DNA of 33,572 nt. Origin: Maribacter sp. (GTDB taxonomy: Bacteria; Bacteroidota; Bacteroidia; Flavobacteriales; Flavobacteriaceae). Below, one piece after another: positions 1-7,046 of this stretch (position 1 is its first letter; each line of letters starts with the position of its first letter). The notes beneath the pieces were generated by a model. The model was given only the letters and a program-made list of their open reading frames with translations. It had not been told where the DNA came from and made no database searches. Made by a program: the position numbers and the translations under genes. Where the stretch lies: the NCBI RefSeq assembly GCF_016744255.1, contig NZ_JADGES010000031.1:1-33572 (forward strand). Reading direction: 5' to 3'.

Positions 1-621
1 GCTAAGGAAATGGATTTATTCCGAAACGATATTCCATTAGAACAGAAAAAAATTACAGCGGAGGTTTGTGTGCACCATTTATGGTTTTCAGAAGAGGATT
101 ATGATACTAAAGGCACTTTAATAAAATGGAATCCTGCAGTAAAAAAAGCTACCGATAGAGAAGCGTTATGGAAAGCTTTATTAGATGATCGTATCGATGT
201 AATTGCTACGGATCATGCTCCGCATACATTAGAAGAAAAAGATAATGTGTATACTAAGGCTCCCTCAGGAGGTCCGTTAGTACAACATGCATTACCCGCA
301 CTTTTACAAAAGTATAAGGAAGGGGTTATTTCTCTAGAAAAGATAGCAGAAAAAATGTGTCATAATCCAGCAAGATTGTTTGAGATTGAAAAACGAGGAT
401 TTATTAAAGAAGGCTTTTTTGCTGATTTAGTGGTTGTAAACACCAATGATGCATGGAAAGTAACAAAGGAAAATATAGCGTATAAATGTGGTTGGTCGCC
501 TTTTGAGGGAAATACCTTTTCATCTAAAGTTACGCATACATTTGTTAATGGTCATTTGGCATATGAGAATGGAAATTTTTCTGAAAAACGTAATGCAAAA
601 AGACTAACATTTAATAGATAG
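1..621 (+). CDS. pyrC: Dihydroorotase, C-terminal part (5' end outside window)
   Basis: Amidohydrolase of pyrimidine biosynthesis that interconverts N-carbamoyl-aspartate and dihydroorotate in the cytoplasm. The frame is open from base 1 (Ala-Lys-Glu before the first Met at 10), so about 206 C-terminal residues are present and the start lies upstream. The metal-site motif ATDHAPHT is visible at about residues 66-73 counted from that Met, followed by the family's SGGPLVQHALP and HNPARLFEI segments and a C-terminal GWSPFEG ... VNGHLAYENG composite beta domain. The missing N-terminal half should carry the HxH and carboxylated-Lys ligands. Only three bases separate its stop from the following lipoprotein gene, so the two are probably co-transcribed. 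Family assignment is secure; the bifunctional or inactive status of homologues cannot be judged from this part. Confidence 0.93.
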   Translation, partial: AKEMDLFRNDIPLEQKKITAEVCVHHLWFSEEDYDTKGTLIKWNPAVKKATDREALWKALLDDRIDVIATDHAPHTLEEKDNVYTKAPSGGPLVQHALPALLQKYKEGVISLEKIAEKMCHNPARLFEIEKRGFIKEGFFADLVVVNTNDAWKVTKENIAYKCGWSPFEGNTFSSKVTHTFVNGHLAYENGNFSEKRNAKRLTFNR

Positions 622-624
622 GGC

Positions 625-1053
625 ATGAGAAAAATCGGAATCTTAGGGATGTTTGTTTTATTCTTCGCTTGCAATGAGCAATTAGTGGAAAAACCAGAGA
701 ACCTTATTCCTAAAGATAAAATGGTAGAAATTCTTAAAGAAATGGTTATTGTAAATGTTGCTAAGAATACAAATATCACCAAGTTTCAAGAGAATAAAAT
801 AGACCCTACCACTTACGTTTTTAAGAAGTTCAACGTAGATAGTTTACAGTTTGTACTAAGCGATAGATACTATGCGTCTAAGCCAGATGTTTACGAAGCT
901 ATATATACAGAGATAGACACTTTATTAAAAAGAGAAAAGAAAGTAATAAACGATTTAAAAAAGTTACAGGATAGTGTTAACAAGGCAGAAAAAGAGGCCT
1001 TGAAAGATAAAAATAAACCCAAAAAAATTAAGGATTCTCTTTCAAAAAAATAG
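625..1053 (+). CDS. DUF4296-type lipoprotein
   Basis: Small 142-residue protein with a short lipoprotein signal (MRKIGILGMFVLFFAC; lipobox Cys at residue 16), so it is probably anchored in the cell envelope. The rest is helical and charged: a DKMVEILKEMVIVNVAK segment, then a YVFKKFNVDSLQFVLSDRYYASKPD stretch typical of DUF4296, and a Lys/Glu/Asp-rich C-terminal tail (about residues 90-142) likely to form a coiled coil. This family sits directly behind pyrC in many flavobacteria, as here (three-base gap, so likely one operon). Function is unknown. Its last 26 bp overlap the 3' end of the convergent epimerase gene on the other strand. Confidence 0.82.
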   Translation: MRKIGILGMFVLFFACNEQLVEKPENLIPKDKMVEILKEMVIVNVAKNTNITKFQENKIDPTTYVFKKFNVDSLQFVLSDRYYASKPDVYEAIYTEIDTLLKREKKVINDLKKLQDSVNKAEKEALKDKNKPKKIKDSLSKK

Positions 1054-2035
1054 AGCAACAGTGGTTAATTGTTTTTTCTAAGTCAGAGAATTCCATAGGT
1101 AAAGTATTTTTAATTTTTTCAGAAGAATAAAACTCTCTATGCTTTAAAGAGTTAATAGAATTTTTAGTGATTCGCCTTCCTTTTTTAGTGAGTACGTTTA
1201 ATAACCAATCGCCATATCTGCCAATTTGCAATTGCCAGAATTTAAGCTCCGTTTTGGGGCTCTTTTTACCTAGTTTGGGTACAATAAGGCTAAGAATTTC
1301 TTTAAAACTTAAATTGTCGGATACGGTAATAAAACGCTCATTTTCTGTTTCAGAAACCATTAAACCTATTAGAATTTGGGTTACATCTGCAACAGATACA
1401 AAACCAGTTCCGCCTGGCGGGTAGTAAGAGTGTCCTTTTTTTGCAGTGGTAAATAAAGCACCACTGCCGCTGCCCCAAAAACCAGGGCCAACAATTACAC
1501 CAGGATTAATAATTACTACAGGCACATTTTCTTGTGATGCTCGCCAAACTTCTAATTCTGCTTTATATTTGGTAAGTGCATAAACATTTACATGGTTTTC
1601 TTTCCATTCATTTTCCTCGGTTGCTAATTCGTTAGGGTAACTTTTGCCAATAGTACCAATAGTACTAACGTAGGCTAATTTCTTAATGCTATTGGTAATA
1701 CAGAGATTTACAATGTTTGCTGTTCCTGTTACATTCATTTTTTTTAATAGGGAGTAATCCTTCGGATTAAAAGATATAAATGCTGCGGCGTGGTATACAT
1801 ATTCTACATTCAAAAATGCAATTTCTAGAGCAGGAACATCTAATAAATCAGCATGTACCCATTTTATCTTATCAAACAATTCTTGCGGGTTATTAACGTA
1901 ATAGGAAAAGATGGTTACTACACGTTGCAGGTTGCTGCCTTGTCTATAAATTGCTTTTATAGGAGTATCTTTCTGTACTAATTGCAGAAGAAGATGAGAC
2001 CCAACTAAACCAGTACCGCCAGTAACAAGAACCAT
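1028..2035 (-). CDS. NAD-dependent epimerase/dehydratase family protein (extended SDR)
   Basis: A 335-residue Rossmann-fold oxidoreductase of the extended SDR group. The dinucleotide-binding GGTGLVGSH lies at residues 6-14, an acidic-residue region HADLLD near 61-66, HAAAFISF near 83-90, the catalytic Ser/Thr in YVSTIGTIG near 122-130, and the catalytic Tyr-Lys pair in YALTK near 152-156. The substrate is unknown; relatives act on sugar nucleotides, dihydroflavonol-like compounds or 3-beta-hydroxysteroid-like compounds. ATG start at 2035. It converges with the DUF4296 gene with a 26-bp overlap of coding ends, so the two genes must be transcribed separately. Class assignment is firm, reaction is not. 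Confidence 0.88.
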   Translation of the reverse strand: MVLVTGGTGLVGSHLLLQLVQKDTPIKAIYRQGSNLQRVVTIFSYYVNNPQELFDKIKWVHADLLDVPALEIAFLNVEYVYHAAAFISFNPKDYSLLKKMNVTGTANIVNLCITNSIKKLAYVSTIGTIGKSYPNELATEENEWKENHVNVYALTKYKAELEVWRASQENVPVVIINPGVIVGPGFWGSGSGALFTTAKKGHSYYPPGGTGFVSVADVTQILIGLMVSETENERFITVSDNLSFKEILSLIVPKLGKKSPKTELKFWQLQIGRYGDWLLNVLTKKGRRITKNSINSLKHREFYSSEKIKNTLPMEFSDLEKTINHCCSIFLKENP

Positions 2036-2140
2036 ATTTCAAATGTAGCAAAAGCGTAGGTACATTCTATAATCTTAGCTATTATTTTTCTAAATCTCTA
2101 TTTTATAGTGTGGGAGTGATAATAAGATTACATTAGTAGA

Positions 2141-2171
2141 TATGAGAATGAATGAATTCCTTTTATATTTG
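2141..2171 (+). promoter_or_regulatory. Bacteroidetes-type promoter of tyrS
   Basis: A TATATTTG match to the -7 consensus TAnnTTTG lies at 2164-2171, and TATG (3 of 4 to the -33 TTTG) lies at 2141-2144 with the expected 19-bp spacer. Transcription would begin near 2176-2178. This excludes the in-frame ATG at 2152 and supports tyrS starting at 2200. Confidence 0.7.
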
Positions 2172-2199
2172 CATCTTAATTATTGAAAATAAAATAACA

Positions 2200-3495
2200 A
2201 TGGCTACCAATTTTGTAGAAGAGTTAAAATGGCGTGGAATGTTGCACGATGCAATGCCAGGAACAGAGGAACATTTATTATCAGGAATGCAATCTGCGTA
2301 TGTAGGTATAGATCCAACGGCAGATTCTCTACATATTGGTCATTTAGTTGGGGTAATGATGTTGAAACATTTTCAATTAGCAGGCCATAAACCATATGCT
2401 TTAATTGGCGGTGCAACGGGTATGATTGGGGATCCTTCTGGTAAATCTACAGAGCGTAACCTTTTAGATGAGGCTACTTTACGTCACAATCAAGACGGGC
2501 TACAAGAACAATTATCTCGTTTTTTAGACTTTAAGAGTGATGCTAAAAATGCTGCAGTTCTAGTAAATAATTACGATTGGATGAAAGATTTTTCATTCCT
2601 AGATTTCATTCGTGATGTTGGTAAGCATATTACCGTAAATTATATGATGGCCAAAGATTCTGTAAAAAAGCGACTTTCTTCAGAAGCTAAAGAGGGCATG
2701 TCCTTTACAGAGTTTACCTACCAGATGGTACAAGGTTACGATTTTTTACATCTTTTTAAAGAGTATAACTGTACGCTACAAATGGGAGGTAGTGACCAAT
2801 GGGGAAATATCACTACAGGTACAGAACTTATTAGAAGAATTGGCGGCGGAAAAGGATATGCACTTACCTGTCCTTTAATAACGAAAGCAGACGGAACAAA
2901 ATTTGGAAAGACCGAAGGTGGTAATGTTTGGTTAGATGCAAATAGAACTTCTCCTTATAAGTTTTACCAGTATTGGTTAAATACTTCGGATGACGATGCG
3001 GAGAAGTATATAAAAATATTCACATTTATTCCTAAAGAAGAGATAGAGGCTTTAGTAAAAGAACACCAAGAAGCACCACATATGCGTTTGCTGCAAAAAA
3101 GGTTAGCAGAGGAAATTACTATTGCGGTTCATTCGCAAGAAGATTTAGATAATGCATTAAAAGCTAGCTCTATTTTATTTGGAAAATCTACTTCAGAGGA
3201 TTTAAGAAAGTTAGATGAAAAGACGTTTTTAGATGTTTTTGAAGGTGTGCCACAAGCGGATATTTCAGTATTCGAATTAGAAGATGGTTTAGATATGATA
3301 GGAGCTTTAGCAGCTAAAACAGGATTTTTAGGGTCTAATGGTGAAGCGCGTAGAGAGCTAAAACAGAATTCTATTTCTGTAAATAAAGAAAAGGTAAAAG
3401 AAGATTATACTATTACAAAGGTAGATTTAATCAATGATAAGTTTGTTCTTCTTCAAAGAGGGAAAAAGAATTATTTTGTGTTAGTGGCAAAATAA
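2200..3495 (+). CDS. tyrS: Tyrosyl-tRNA synthetase
   Basis: Class I aminoacyl-tRNA synthetase charging tRNA-Tyr with tyrosine, cytoplasmic. 431 residues from the chosen start, the usual bacterial TyrRS length. HIGH motif at residues 45-48 ([11 protein letters not shown]), tyrosine-binding segment [12 protein letters not shown] and [10 protein letters not shown] in the middle, KMSKS-equivalent KFGKTEGG, and a C-terminal S4-like RNA-binding domain ([17 protein letters not shown]). An ATG at 2152 would add 16 residues of non-conserved sequence but lies within the predicted promoter; the ATG at 2200 follows the A-rich AAAATAACA expected for a flavobacterial start. It appears to be a single-gene transcription unit. 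Confidence 0.97.
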   Translation: MATNFVEELKWRGMLHDAMPGTEEHLLSGMQSAYVGIDPTADSLHIGHLVGVMMLKHFQLAGHKPYALIGGATGMIGDPSGKSTERNLLDEATLRHNQDGLQEQLSRFLDFKSDAKNAAVLVNNYDWMKDFSFLDFIRDVGKHITVNYMMAKDSVKKRLSSEAKEGMSFTEFTYQMVQGYDFLHLFKEYNCTLQMGGSDQWGNITTGTELIRRIGGGKGYALTCPLITKADGTKFGKTEGGNVWLDANRTSPYKFYQYWLNTSDDDAEKYIKIFTFIPKEEIEALVKEHQEAPHMRLLQKRLAEEITIAVHSQEDLDNALKASSILFGKSTSEDLRKLDEKTFLDVFEGVPQADISVFELEDGLDMIGALAAKTGFLGSNGEARRELKQNSISVNKEKVKEDYTITKVDLINDKFVLLQRGKKNYFVLVAK

Positions 3496-3517
3496 ATTTC
3501 CATATAATTCAACAAAA

Positions 3518-3552
3518 AAATATCGATATTTAATAATAATTTATCGAATATC
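3518..3552 (+). promoter_or_regulatory. Repeated TATCGA operator-like sequence upstream of DUF2975/XRE pair
   Basis: A perfect 14-bp palindrome AAATATCGATATTT (3518-3531) is followed by TATCGAATATCA (3542-3553). The TATCGA cores begin at 3521 and 3542, 21 bp apart, about two helical turns. The elements sit immediately upstream of the two -7 elements of the DUF2975/XRE operon. That is where a small XRE repressor would be expected to bind its own promoter. Binding by the 4216-4416 product is inference. Confidence 0.5.
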
Positions 3553-3554
3553 AA

Positions 3555-3573
3555 TAAATTTGTGTTATTTTTG
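3555..3573 (+). promoter_or_regulatory. Candidate -7 elements for the DUF2975/XRE operon
   Basis: Two matches to TAnnTTTG occur in a row: TAAATTTG at 3555-3562 and TATTTTTG at 3566-3573, 20-40 bp before the ATG at 3594. Neither has a good -33 TTTG at 19 bp; that region is occupied by the TATCGA repeats. Confidence 0.5.
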
Positions 3574-3593
3574 CGTAAAATTAGTAAGCAATT

Positions 3594-4214
3594 ATGACGA
3601 AAAATAGACTTCTAAATGTAGCAATTGTTTTTACTAGGATTTTGCGAATATTTTATGGGTTAGGATTTATTGTTTTGATGGGTTTTTTTATTCATTTTCA
3701 AGCATATCCTGAAGTATATAAAAATTTTGAGTTAGTAAAGAGGGAAAAAGGCATCGAAAATAAGGTAATTTTTGATAATTTAACTTTTGCGAAAAAACAG
3801 GAAGTATCTACCCAAAAAAGTGATGTTGAAGTATCCAATAATAAGAAATCTTTTTTGTTAGTAAATATTACAAGTGGAGCCTTATTCTTTAATTTCTTAA
3901 AATACTCTTTTATTCTGGTATTTTATTTTTTAGCAACTAAAGAATTTGAAAATGTTATACAATCGGTAAAAAAAATAAAAACGTTTCGAAATGCAAATAT
4001 TCTATCCTTTAAGAAAATGGGGAAGTGTTTCTTTGGGGTTTTTATTTTATCAAGTTATTCTTATTGTAGTTTAGTAAGCGATGATCATATTTATATTCAT
4101 AGTAATTTTAATTTGTCTTTTACTTCTTTGTTTTTCATGGTCTTTGCGTTGGTTATTGGTGAAGTGTTTAAAGAGGGTAATGGTTTAATGGAAGAAAATG
4201 AATTAACTGTTTAG
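3594..4214 (+). CDS. DUF2975 family membrane protein
   Basis: A 206-residue inner-membrane protein with four predicted hydrophobic segments: about residues 11-33 (RILRIFYGLGFIVLMGFFIHF), 95-113, 142-157 and 172-190. The C-terminal ALVIGEVFKEGNGLMEENELTV is the hallmark ending of DUF2975 proteins. Between segments 1 and 2 is a non-conserved charged extracytoplasmic loop (about 35-90). It is followed after one base by a small XRE regulator, the usual partner of this family (compare the YoaS/YozG pair in Bacillus). The membrane protein's role is not established; sensing or sequestering the regulator is a possibility only. Confidence 0.82.
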   Translation: MTKNRLLNVAIVFTRILRIFYGLGFIVLMGFFIHFQAYPEVYKNFELVKREKGIENKVIFDNLTFAKKQEVSTQKSDVEVSNNKKSFLLVNITSGALFFNFLKYSFILVFYFLATKEFENVIQSVKKIKTFRNANILSFKKMGKCFFGVFILSSYSYCSLVSDDHIYIHSNFNLSFTSLFFMVFALVIGEVFKEGNGLMEENELTV

Positions 4215-4215
4215 A

Positions 4216-4416
4216 ATGACTATAATTGTAAACTTAGATGTTATGCTGGCTAAGCGGAAAATGTCTGTTACAGAATTATCGGAACGTGTTGGGTTAACAA
4301 TGGCTAATATTTCCATACTAAAAAATGGAAAAGCAAAAGCGATTCGTTTTTCTACATTAAAAGCTCTTTGTGAAGTTTTAGAATGCCAACCCGGAGATTT
4401 ACTGGAATACAAGTAA
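4216..4416 (+). CDS. Small XRE/Cro-type transcriptional regulator (YozG-like)
   Basis: A 66-residue protein that is essentially one helix-turn-helix domain. HTH helices 2-3 lie in VTELSERVGLTMANISILKNGKAKAIRF (about residues 18-45), followed by the family's STLKALCEVLECQPGDLLEY ending. This is the short Cro/C1 form that pairs with DUF2975 membrane proteins. Its ATG at 4216 begins one base after the stop of the upstream gene, so the two are translationally coupled. It probably represses its own operon through the TATCGA repeats at 3518-3552 (inference). Confidence 0.9.
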   Translation: MTIIVNLDVMLAKRKMSVTELSERVGLTMANISILKNGKAKAIRFSTLKALCEVLECQPGDLLEYK

Positions 4417-4483
4417 GAAGCTTTTACTACTTAAGTAACGCAACTAAAAATAGATTTATACATCTTAATTTTAAAGAGAAATA

Positions 4484-4924
4484 TTGAAGACTAGAGTTTT
4501 ACATTGGGTTTTAGTAACATTTTTGTTTGTGTCTTGTAGTAATACGGAGGAAGAGAATATACCTACTTTAGATGCTAATTCTCAAAAGTGGGAGCTAGTA
4601 AAAATGACAGGTAGTTTTGCAGGTTCCGAAACCACCGGTGCAGATATGGAATGGCAAGAATATTATATTTTTAATTCCGATGCTACTTTTATAAAATCTA
4701 GAAATTGGGACGGAGAGGTAAAAGAAGCCTCAGGGAGCTATACCACAGAAACTCTTAATGAACAAAAGTATTTAGAACTTACCTATTCTAAAGGAGAAGG
4801 GCTTGTAGCCAGTTGCACAAGTAACAAGAAAGAACAACTATATTTTGTAAAAGGCGATATTTTAAGAGGGAGTTGGGCTGCTTGTGATGGCCCTGTATTA
4901 GAGTACAAACAGTTAAAAAAATAA
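4484..4924 (+). CDS. Lipocalin-like small lipoprotein, TTG start
   Basis: A 146-residue lipoprotein. The signal sequence KTRVLHWVLVTFLFVSC ends in a lipobox with Cys near residue 18, so it should be lipid-anchored. No ATG precedes the signal peptide in frame, so the TTG at 4484 in an A-rich context is the best start. The mature part (NSQKWELVKMTGSF ... YYIFNSDATFIKSRNWDGEVKEASGSYT ... GVLEYKQL-like end) has the strand pattern of Bacteroidetes lipocalin-like lipoproteins. Two cysteines at about residues 106 and 131 could form a disulfide. Its stop is two bases from the stop of the convergent acyl-protein synthetase gene. Function unknown. Confidence 0.7.
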   Translation: MKTRVLHWVLVTFLFVSCSNTEEENIPTLDANSQKWELVKMTGSFAGSETTGADMEWQEYYIFNSDATFIKSRNWDGEVKEASGSYTTETLNEQKYLELTYSKGEGLVASCTSNKKEQLYFVKGDILRGSWAACDGPVLEYKQLKK

Positions 4925-4926
4925 TT

Positions 4927-5907
4927 TTAGAGCACCAATAAATTACAACCACGAATATCAGAATGGTCAAAACGACCAAGAATTTCAAAACTATCATCTT
5001 CATAAATTTTACCAAGGTCTTGTGTTGCTATAAACGAACAAGAGTTTATATTGGCTAAATCTATTACATTAATTCCACCTGTTTTTCCATATTCTTGTAA
5101 GGTTAAGGGGTCTTCTGTATCCCTGGTTAGTACTTTCATCCAAGGCGGACAATGGAATATACCATTACCTTTAGAATATGCTTGGGATAGAAGTTCTGTC
5201 ATTCCATACTCAGAGTGGATCTTAGAAACTCCAAACCCTTTTTTAAGAGTATCATGTAGTTCTTCCCGTATCATTTCTTTACGTCTCCCTTTCATACCGC
5301 CAGTTTCCATTACAATAGTGTTCTTTAGGTTCAGTTCGGTTTCATCTACTAGATCTAACAAAGCAAAAGAAACGCCTATTAAAAGTGTTTTAGTTTTTGC
5401 AGCTTCTAACTTTTTTAAGGTTGCTATTAAAGTATCTGTATCCTTTAAAAAGAAACCGCTTTCGGGATGAGAACTCCTGTTAATTAAATCATTCACCATA
5501 TAGATTAAAGAAGAACCTTGGCGTTCTAAATAAGATGGTAACAAAGCCAAAACGCAATAGTCTTCTTCCTTGCCATAAAAGTGTCTAAATGCATTTATAT
5601 AGCTTTCTTCGTATAGGTTTATATCACTAACATAATGTTTACTTGTAACAGATCCTGTTGTGCCACTACTTGTAAAAATGATGTCTGCTGTTTTTGCGTT
5701 AGAGAGGATCGTTTTAGATTTAAAAAAATCTATAGGGATAAAAGGAATTTCGTCAGTATTCTTAATGTTTAAGGGGTTTTTGCCTAAGTGTTGGCAGAAC
5801 TCTTTGTACACCGAGTTTGTTTTAAACTGATGTTCAAAAATTTGAAGGGTTAAAGCATTAAATTCTGCCTTAGTTTTAATTTTAAATATTTTTTGAGCGT
5901 CTACCAT
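4927..5907 (-). CDS. LuxE-type acyl-protein synthetase-like / adenylate-forming protein
   Basis: A 326-residue cytoplasmic protein resembling the LuxE/PaaK branch of adenylate-forming enzymes. It shows the phosphate-binding loop FTSSGTTGSVTSKHY (about residues 78-92), METGGMKGRRKEM (about 200-212), the YGMTELLSQAY adenylate motif (about 235-245) and the C-terminal GRFDHSDIRGCNLL. LuxE activates fatty acids as acyl-adenylates and loads them on a protein cysteine; in flavobacteria this family is usually annotated simply as acyl transferase. The true acyl substrate and carrier are unknown. It is shorter than full-length acyl-CoA synthetases and lacks a complete C-terminal lid domain, as usual for LuxE. 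Single gene, ATG at 5907. Confidence 0.82.
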   Translation of the reverse strand: MVDAQKIFKIKTKAEFNALTLQIFEHQFKTNSVYKEFCQHLGKNPLNIKNTDEIPFIPIDFFKSKTILSNAKTADIIFTSSGTTGSVTSKHYVSDINLYEESYINAFRHFYGKEEDYCVLALLPSYLERQGSSLIYMVNDLINRSSHPESGFFLKDTDTLIATLKKLEAAKTKTLLIGVSFALLDLVDETELNLKNTIVMETGGMKGRRKEMIREELHDTLKKGFGVSKIHSEYGMTELLSQAYSKGNGIFHCPPWMKVLTRDTEDPLTLQEYGKTGGINVIDLANINSCSFIATQDLGKIYEDDSFEILGRFDHSDIRGCNLLVL

Positions 5908-5992
5908 TTACGGTAACAAAAATAGCCAAAATAATATGGTAAATAATAGATTAAAATGAATGTGTAAAATGACATGGTTATTTTTAGAAGAA

Positions 5993-6316
5993 CTATTTCA
6001 CCACCAATTTTCTGCTAATAGATTTTTGATTCTCTGTTACGGTGACCACATAAACACCTGAAATTAATTTAGAGACATCTAAGCTTTTATTTTTAATTCT
6101 ATCGATAAGTACCACTTCGCCAAAAACATCATAAATGATTATGTCTTTCTCTTCATTATTTTGTGTAGTAATATAAATTAAACCATTAAAAACAGGATTA
6201 GGATATAATTTGAATTCAGAAATTTCTCTATTAGGTATGTCTGGTAAGTTTACTGCATCTTGGGCAGATATAGTATAGCTAGCCAGAAAAAGTAGTATAA
6301 AGTAGATTTTCTTCAT
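5993..6316 (-). CDS. Mini T9SS type A sorting-domain protein (107 aa)
   Basis: It has a Sec signal peptide of about 18 residues (MKKIYFILLFLASYTISAQ), a linker of about 16 residues, then a complete T9SS type A C-terminal domain: FKLYPNPVFNGLIYI, a DIIIYDVFGEVV strand, LDVSKLISGVYVVTV and a final SRKLVVK. There is no recognisable cargo domain, although the C-terminal domain normally directs a large secreted protein to the outer membrane for cleavage. It is a clear paralogue of the 6472-6774 product. It may be a small secreted protein in its own right or a remnant. Its upstream region contains a TTTCATCGAT motif (6424-6433) also found in front of the paralogue. Confidence 0.85.
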   Translation of the reverse strand: MKKIYFILLFLASYTISAQDAVNLPDIPNREISEFKLYPNPVFNGLIYITTQNNEEKDIIIYDVFGEVVLIDRIKNKSLDVSKLISGVYVVTVTENQKSISRKLVVK

Positions 6317-6423
6317 GGATATTGATTTGGGGTCAACATTATAAAGATATAGAATTTTGTAAGCGGGTGTGGTAAAATGTTGTGAATCGCAATAAATTGT
6401 AGGTCAATGAATTAGTGTGTGCT

Positions 6424-6439
6424 TTTCATCGATGATTTC
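6424..6439. promoter_or_regulatory. TTTCATCGAT motif / 10-bp palindrome upstream of mini-T9SS gene
   Basis: TTTCATCGATGATTTC contains the perfect palindrome TCATCGATGA (6426-6435). It lies 108-123 bp upstream of the start at 6316. The same TTTCATCGAT occurs on the minus strand in the tandem repeat at 6853-6890 upstream of the paralogous gene. A shared regulator is inferred. Confidence 0.35.
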
Positions 6440-6471
6440 TCTAAAATAGAGATAAAAAATAAAAAAAATTC

Positions 6472-6774
6472 TTATTTAATTATGAGTTTTCTTGTAGCAA
6501 CATTGTTTTTCTCAAAAACACGTAGAACATAAACACCAGCATCTAAATTTCCTAGATTAAGTTCTTTACCTAAAATGGTAGTTTTTAAAATTTGCGTTCC
6601 AAATACATCAAAAACGAATATTTGTTTTGGAGCATTTGCAGATGTACTTATATATACTTTTCCTGTAGTTACTGGGTTTGGATAGAGTTTAAACCCATCA
6701 ATATCTCCATTACTATTTTGACCATAGCTTAGAGAGATAAAAAGAAAGCAAATAATAAGGTAAAAGTGCTTCAT
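6472..6774 (-). CDS. Mini T9SS type A sorting-domain protein (100 aa)
   Basis: A 100-residue secreted protein: signal peptide MKHFYLIICFLFISLSYGQ, a very short linker (NSNGDIDG), then a whole T9SS type A C-terminal domain with FKLYPNPVTTGKVYIST, QIFVFDVFGTQIL, LNLGNLDAGVYVLRV and the terminal TRKLIIK. The mature protein is nearly nothing but the sorting domain, so any function must come from this domain itself or from about 8 residues left after cleavage. It is similar in layout and sequence to the 5993-6316 product, so the two look like a local duplication, separated by 155 bp, each probably with its own promoter. Confidence 0.85.
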   Translation of the reverse strand: MKHFYLIICFLFISLSYGQNSNGDIDGFKLYPNPVTTGKVYISTSANAPKQIFVFDVFGTQILKTTILGKELNLGNLDAGVYVLRVFEKNNVATRKLIIK

Positions 6775-6801
6775 AGGTTATGTTATACAAACAGTATACC
6801 A

Positions 6802-6809
6802 CAAATATA
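6802..6809 (-). promoter_or_regulatory. -7 promoter element for the 6472-6774 gene
   Basis: Read on the minus strand, TATATTTG (TAnnTTTG) lies 28-35 bp upstream of the ATG at 6774. No good -33 TTTG is present 19 bp further up, which would fit an activator-assisted promoter. Confidence 0.5.
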
Positions 6810-6852
6810 TAAATTCTATCTCCTGTTTAATTTTAGAGAGCACGGATATTGT

Positions 6853-6890
6853 AAAAAGATCGATGAAATGCAAAAAGATCGTTGAAATAC
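6853..6890. repeat. Tandem 19-bp direct repeat upstream of the 6472-6774 gene
   Basis: AAAAAGATCGATGAAATGC (6853-6871) is followed directly by AAAAAGATCGTTGAAATAC (6872-6890), 17 of 19 identical. On the minus strand each copy reads TTTCA(T/A)CGATCTTTTT. It lies 79-116 bp upstream of the start at 6774 and 43-81 bp upstream of its -7 element. It is a plausible direct-repeat site for a transcription factor (inference). Confidence 0.55.
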
Positions 6891-6982
6891 ACAGAAAATA
6901 GAGTATAGTCTCTTTTTTCTGACTTTTAGAAACCGATTTTTTTCAAAAACTCTCCTTTATTTGACGGTAATCTATGTGAAAC

Positions 6983-7011
6983 AAAAAAACCTCGCAATTG
7001 CGAGGCTTTTT
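6983..7011 (-). terminator. Rho-independent terminator after the beta-helix lipoprotein gene
   Basis: A perfect 16-bp palindrome CCTCGCAATTGCGAGG (6990-7005) forms a GC-rich 6-bp stem with an AATT loop. On the minus strand it is followed by seven T (6983-6989), about 40 bp after the stop at 7047. The plus strand also has a T5 run (7007-7011), so it may work in both directions. Confidence 0.88.
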
Positions 7012-7046
7012 GTACTGTTTGTTCTTATTCCTTTAGGAATACATTT

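Noticed and set aside
2040-2047. TACATTTG on the minus strand as promoter of the epimerase gene
   Set aside because: It is a perfect -7 match but only five bases from the ATG and has no -33 element; it would require a leaderless transcript.
2152-2199. In-frame ATG giving tyrS 16 extra residues
   Set aside because: It lies between the -33 and -7 elements of a good promoter, so it would not be transcribed; the extra residues are not TyrRS-like.
6983-7011. The 16-bp palindrome as an operator
   Set aside because: GC stem, tetraloop and T runs directly after a stop codon fit a terminator better.
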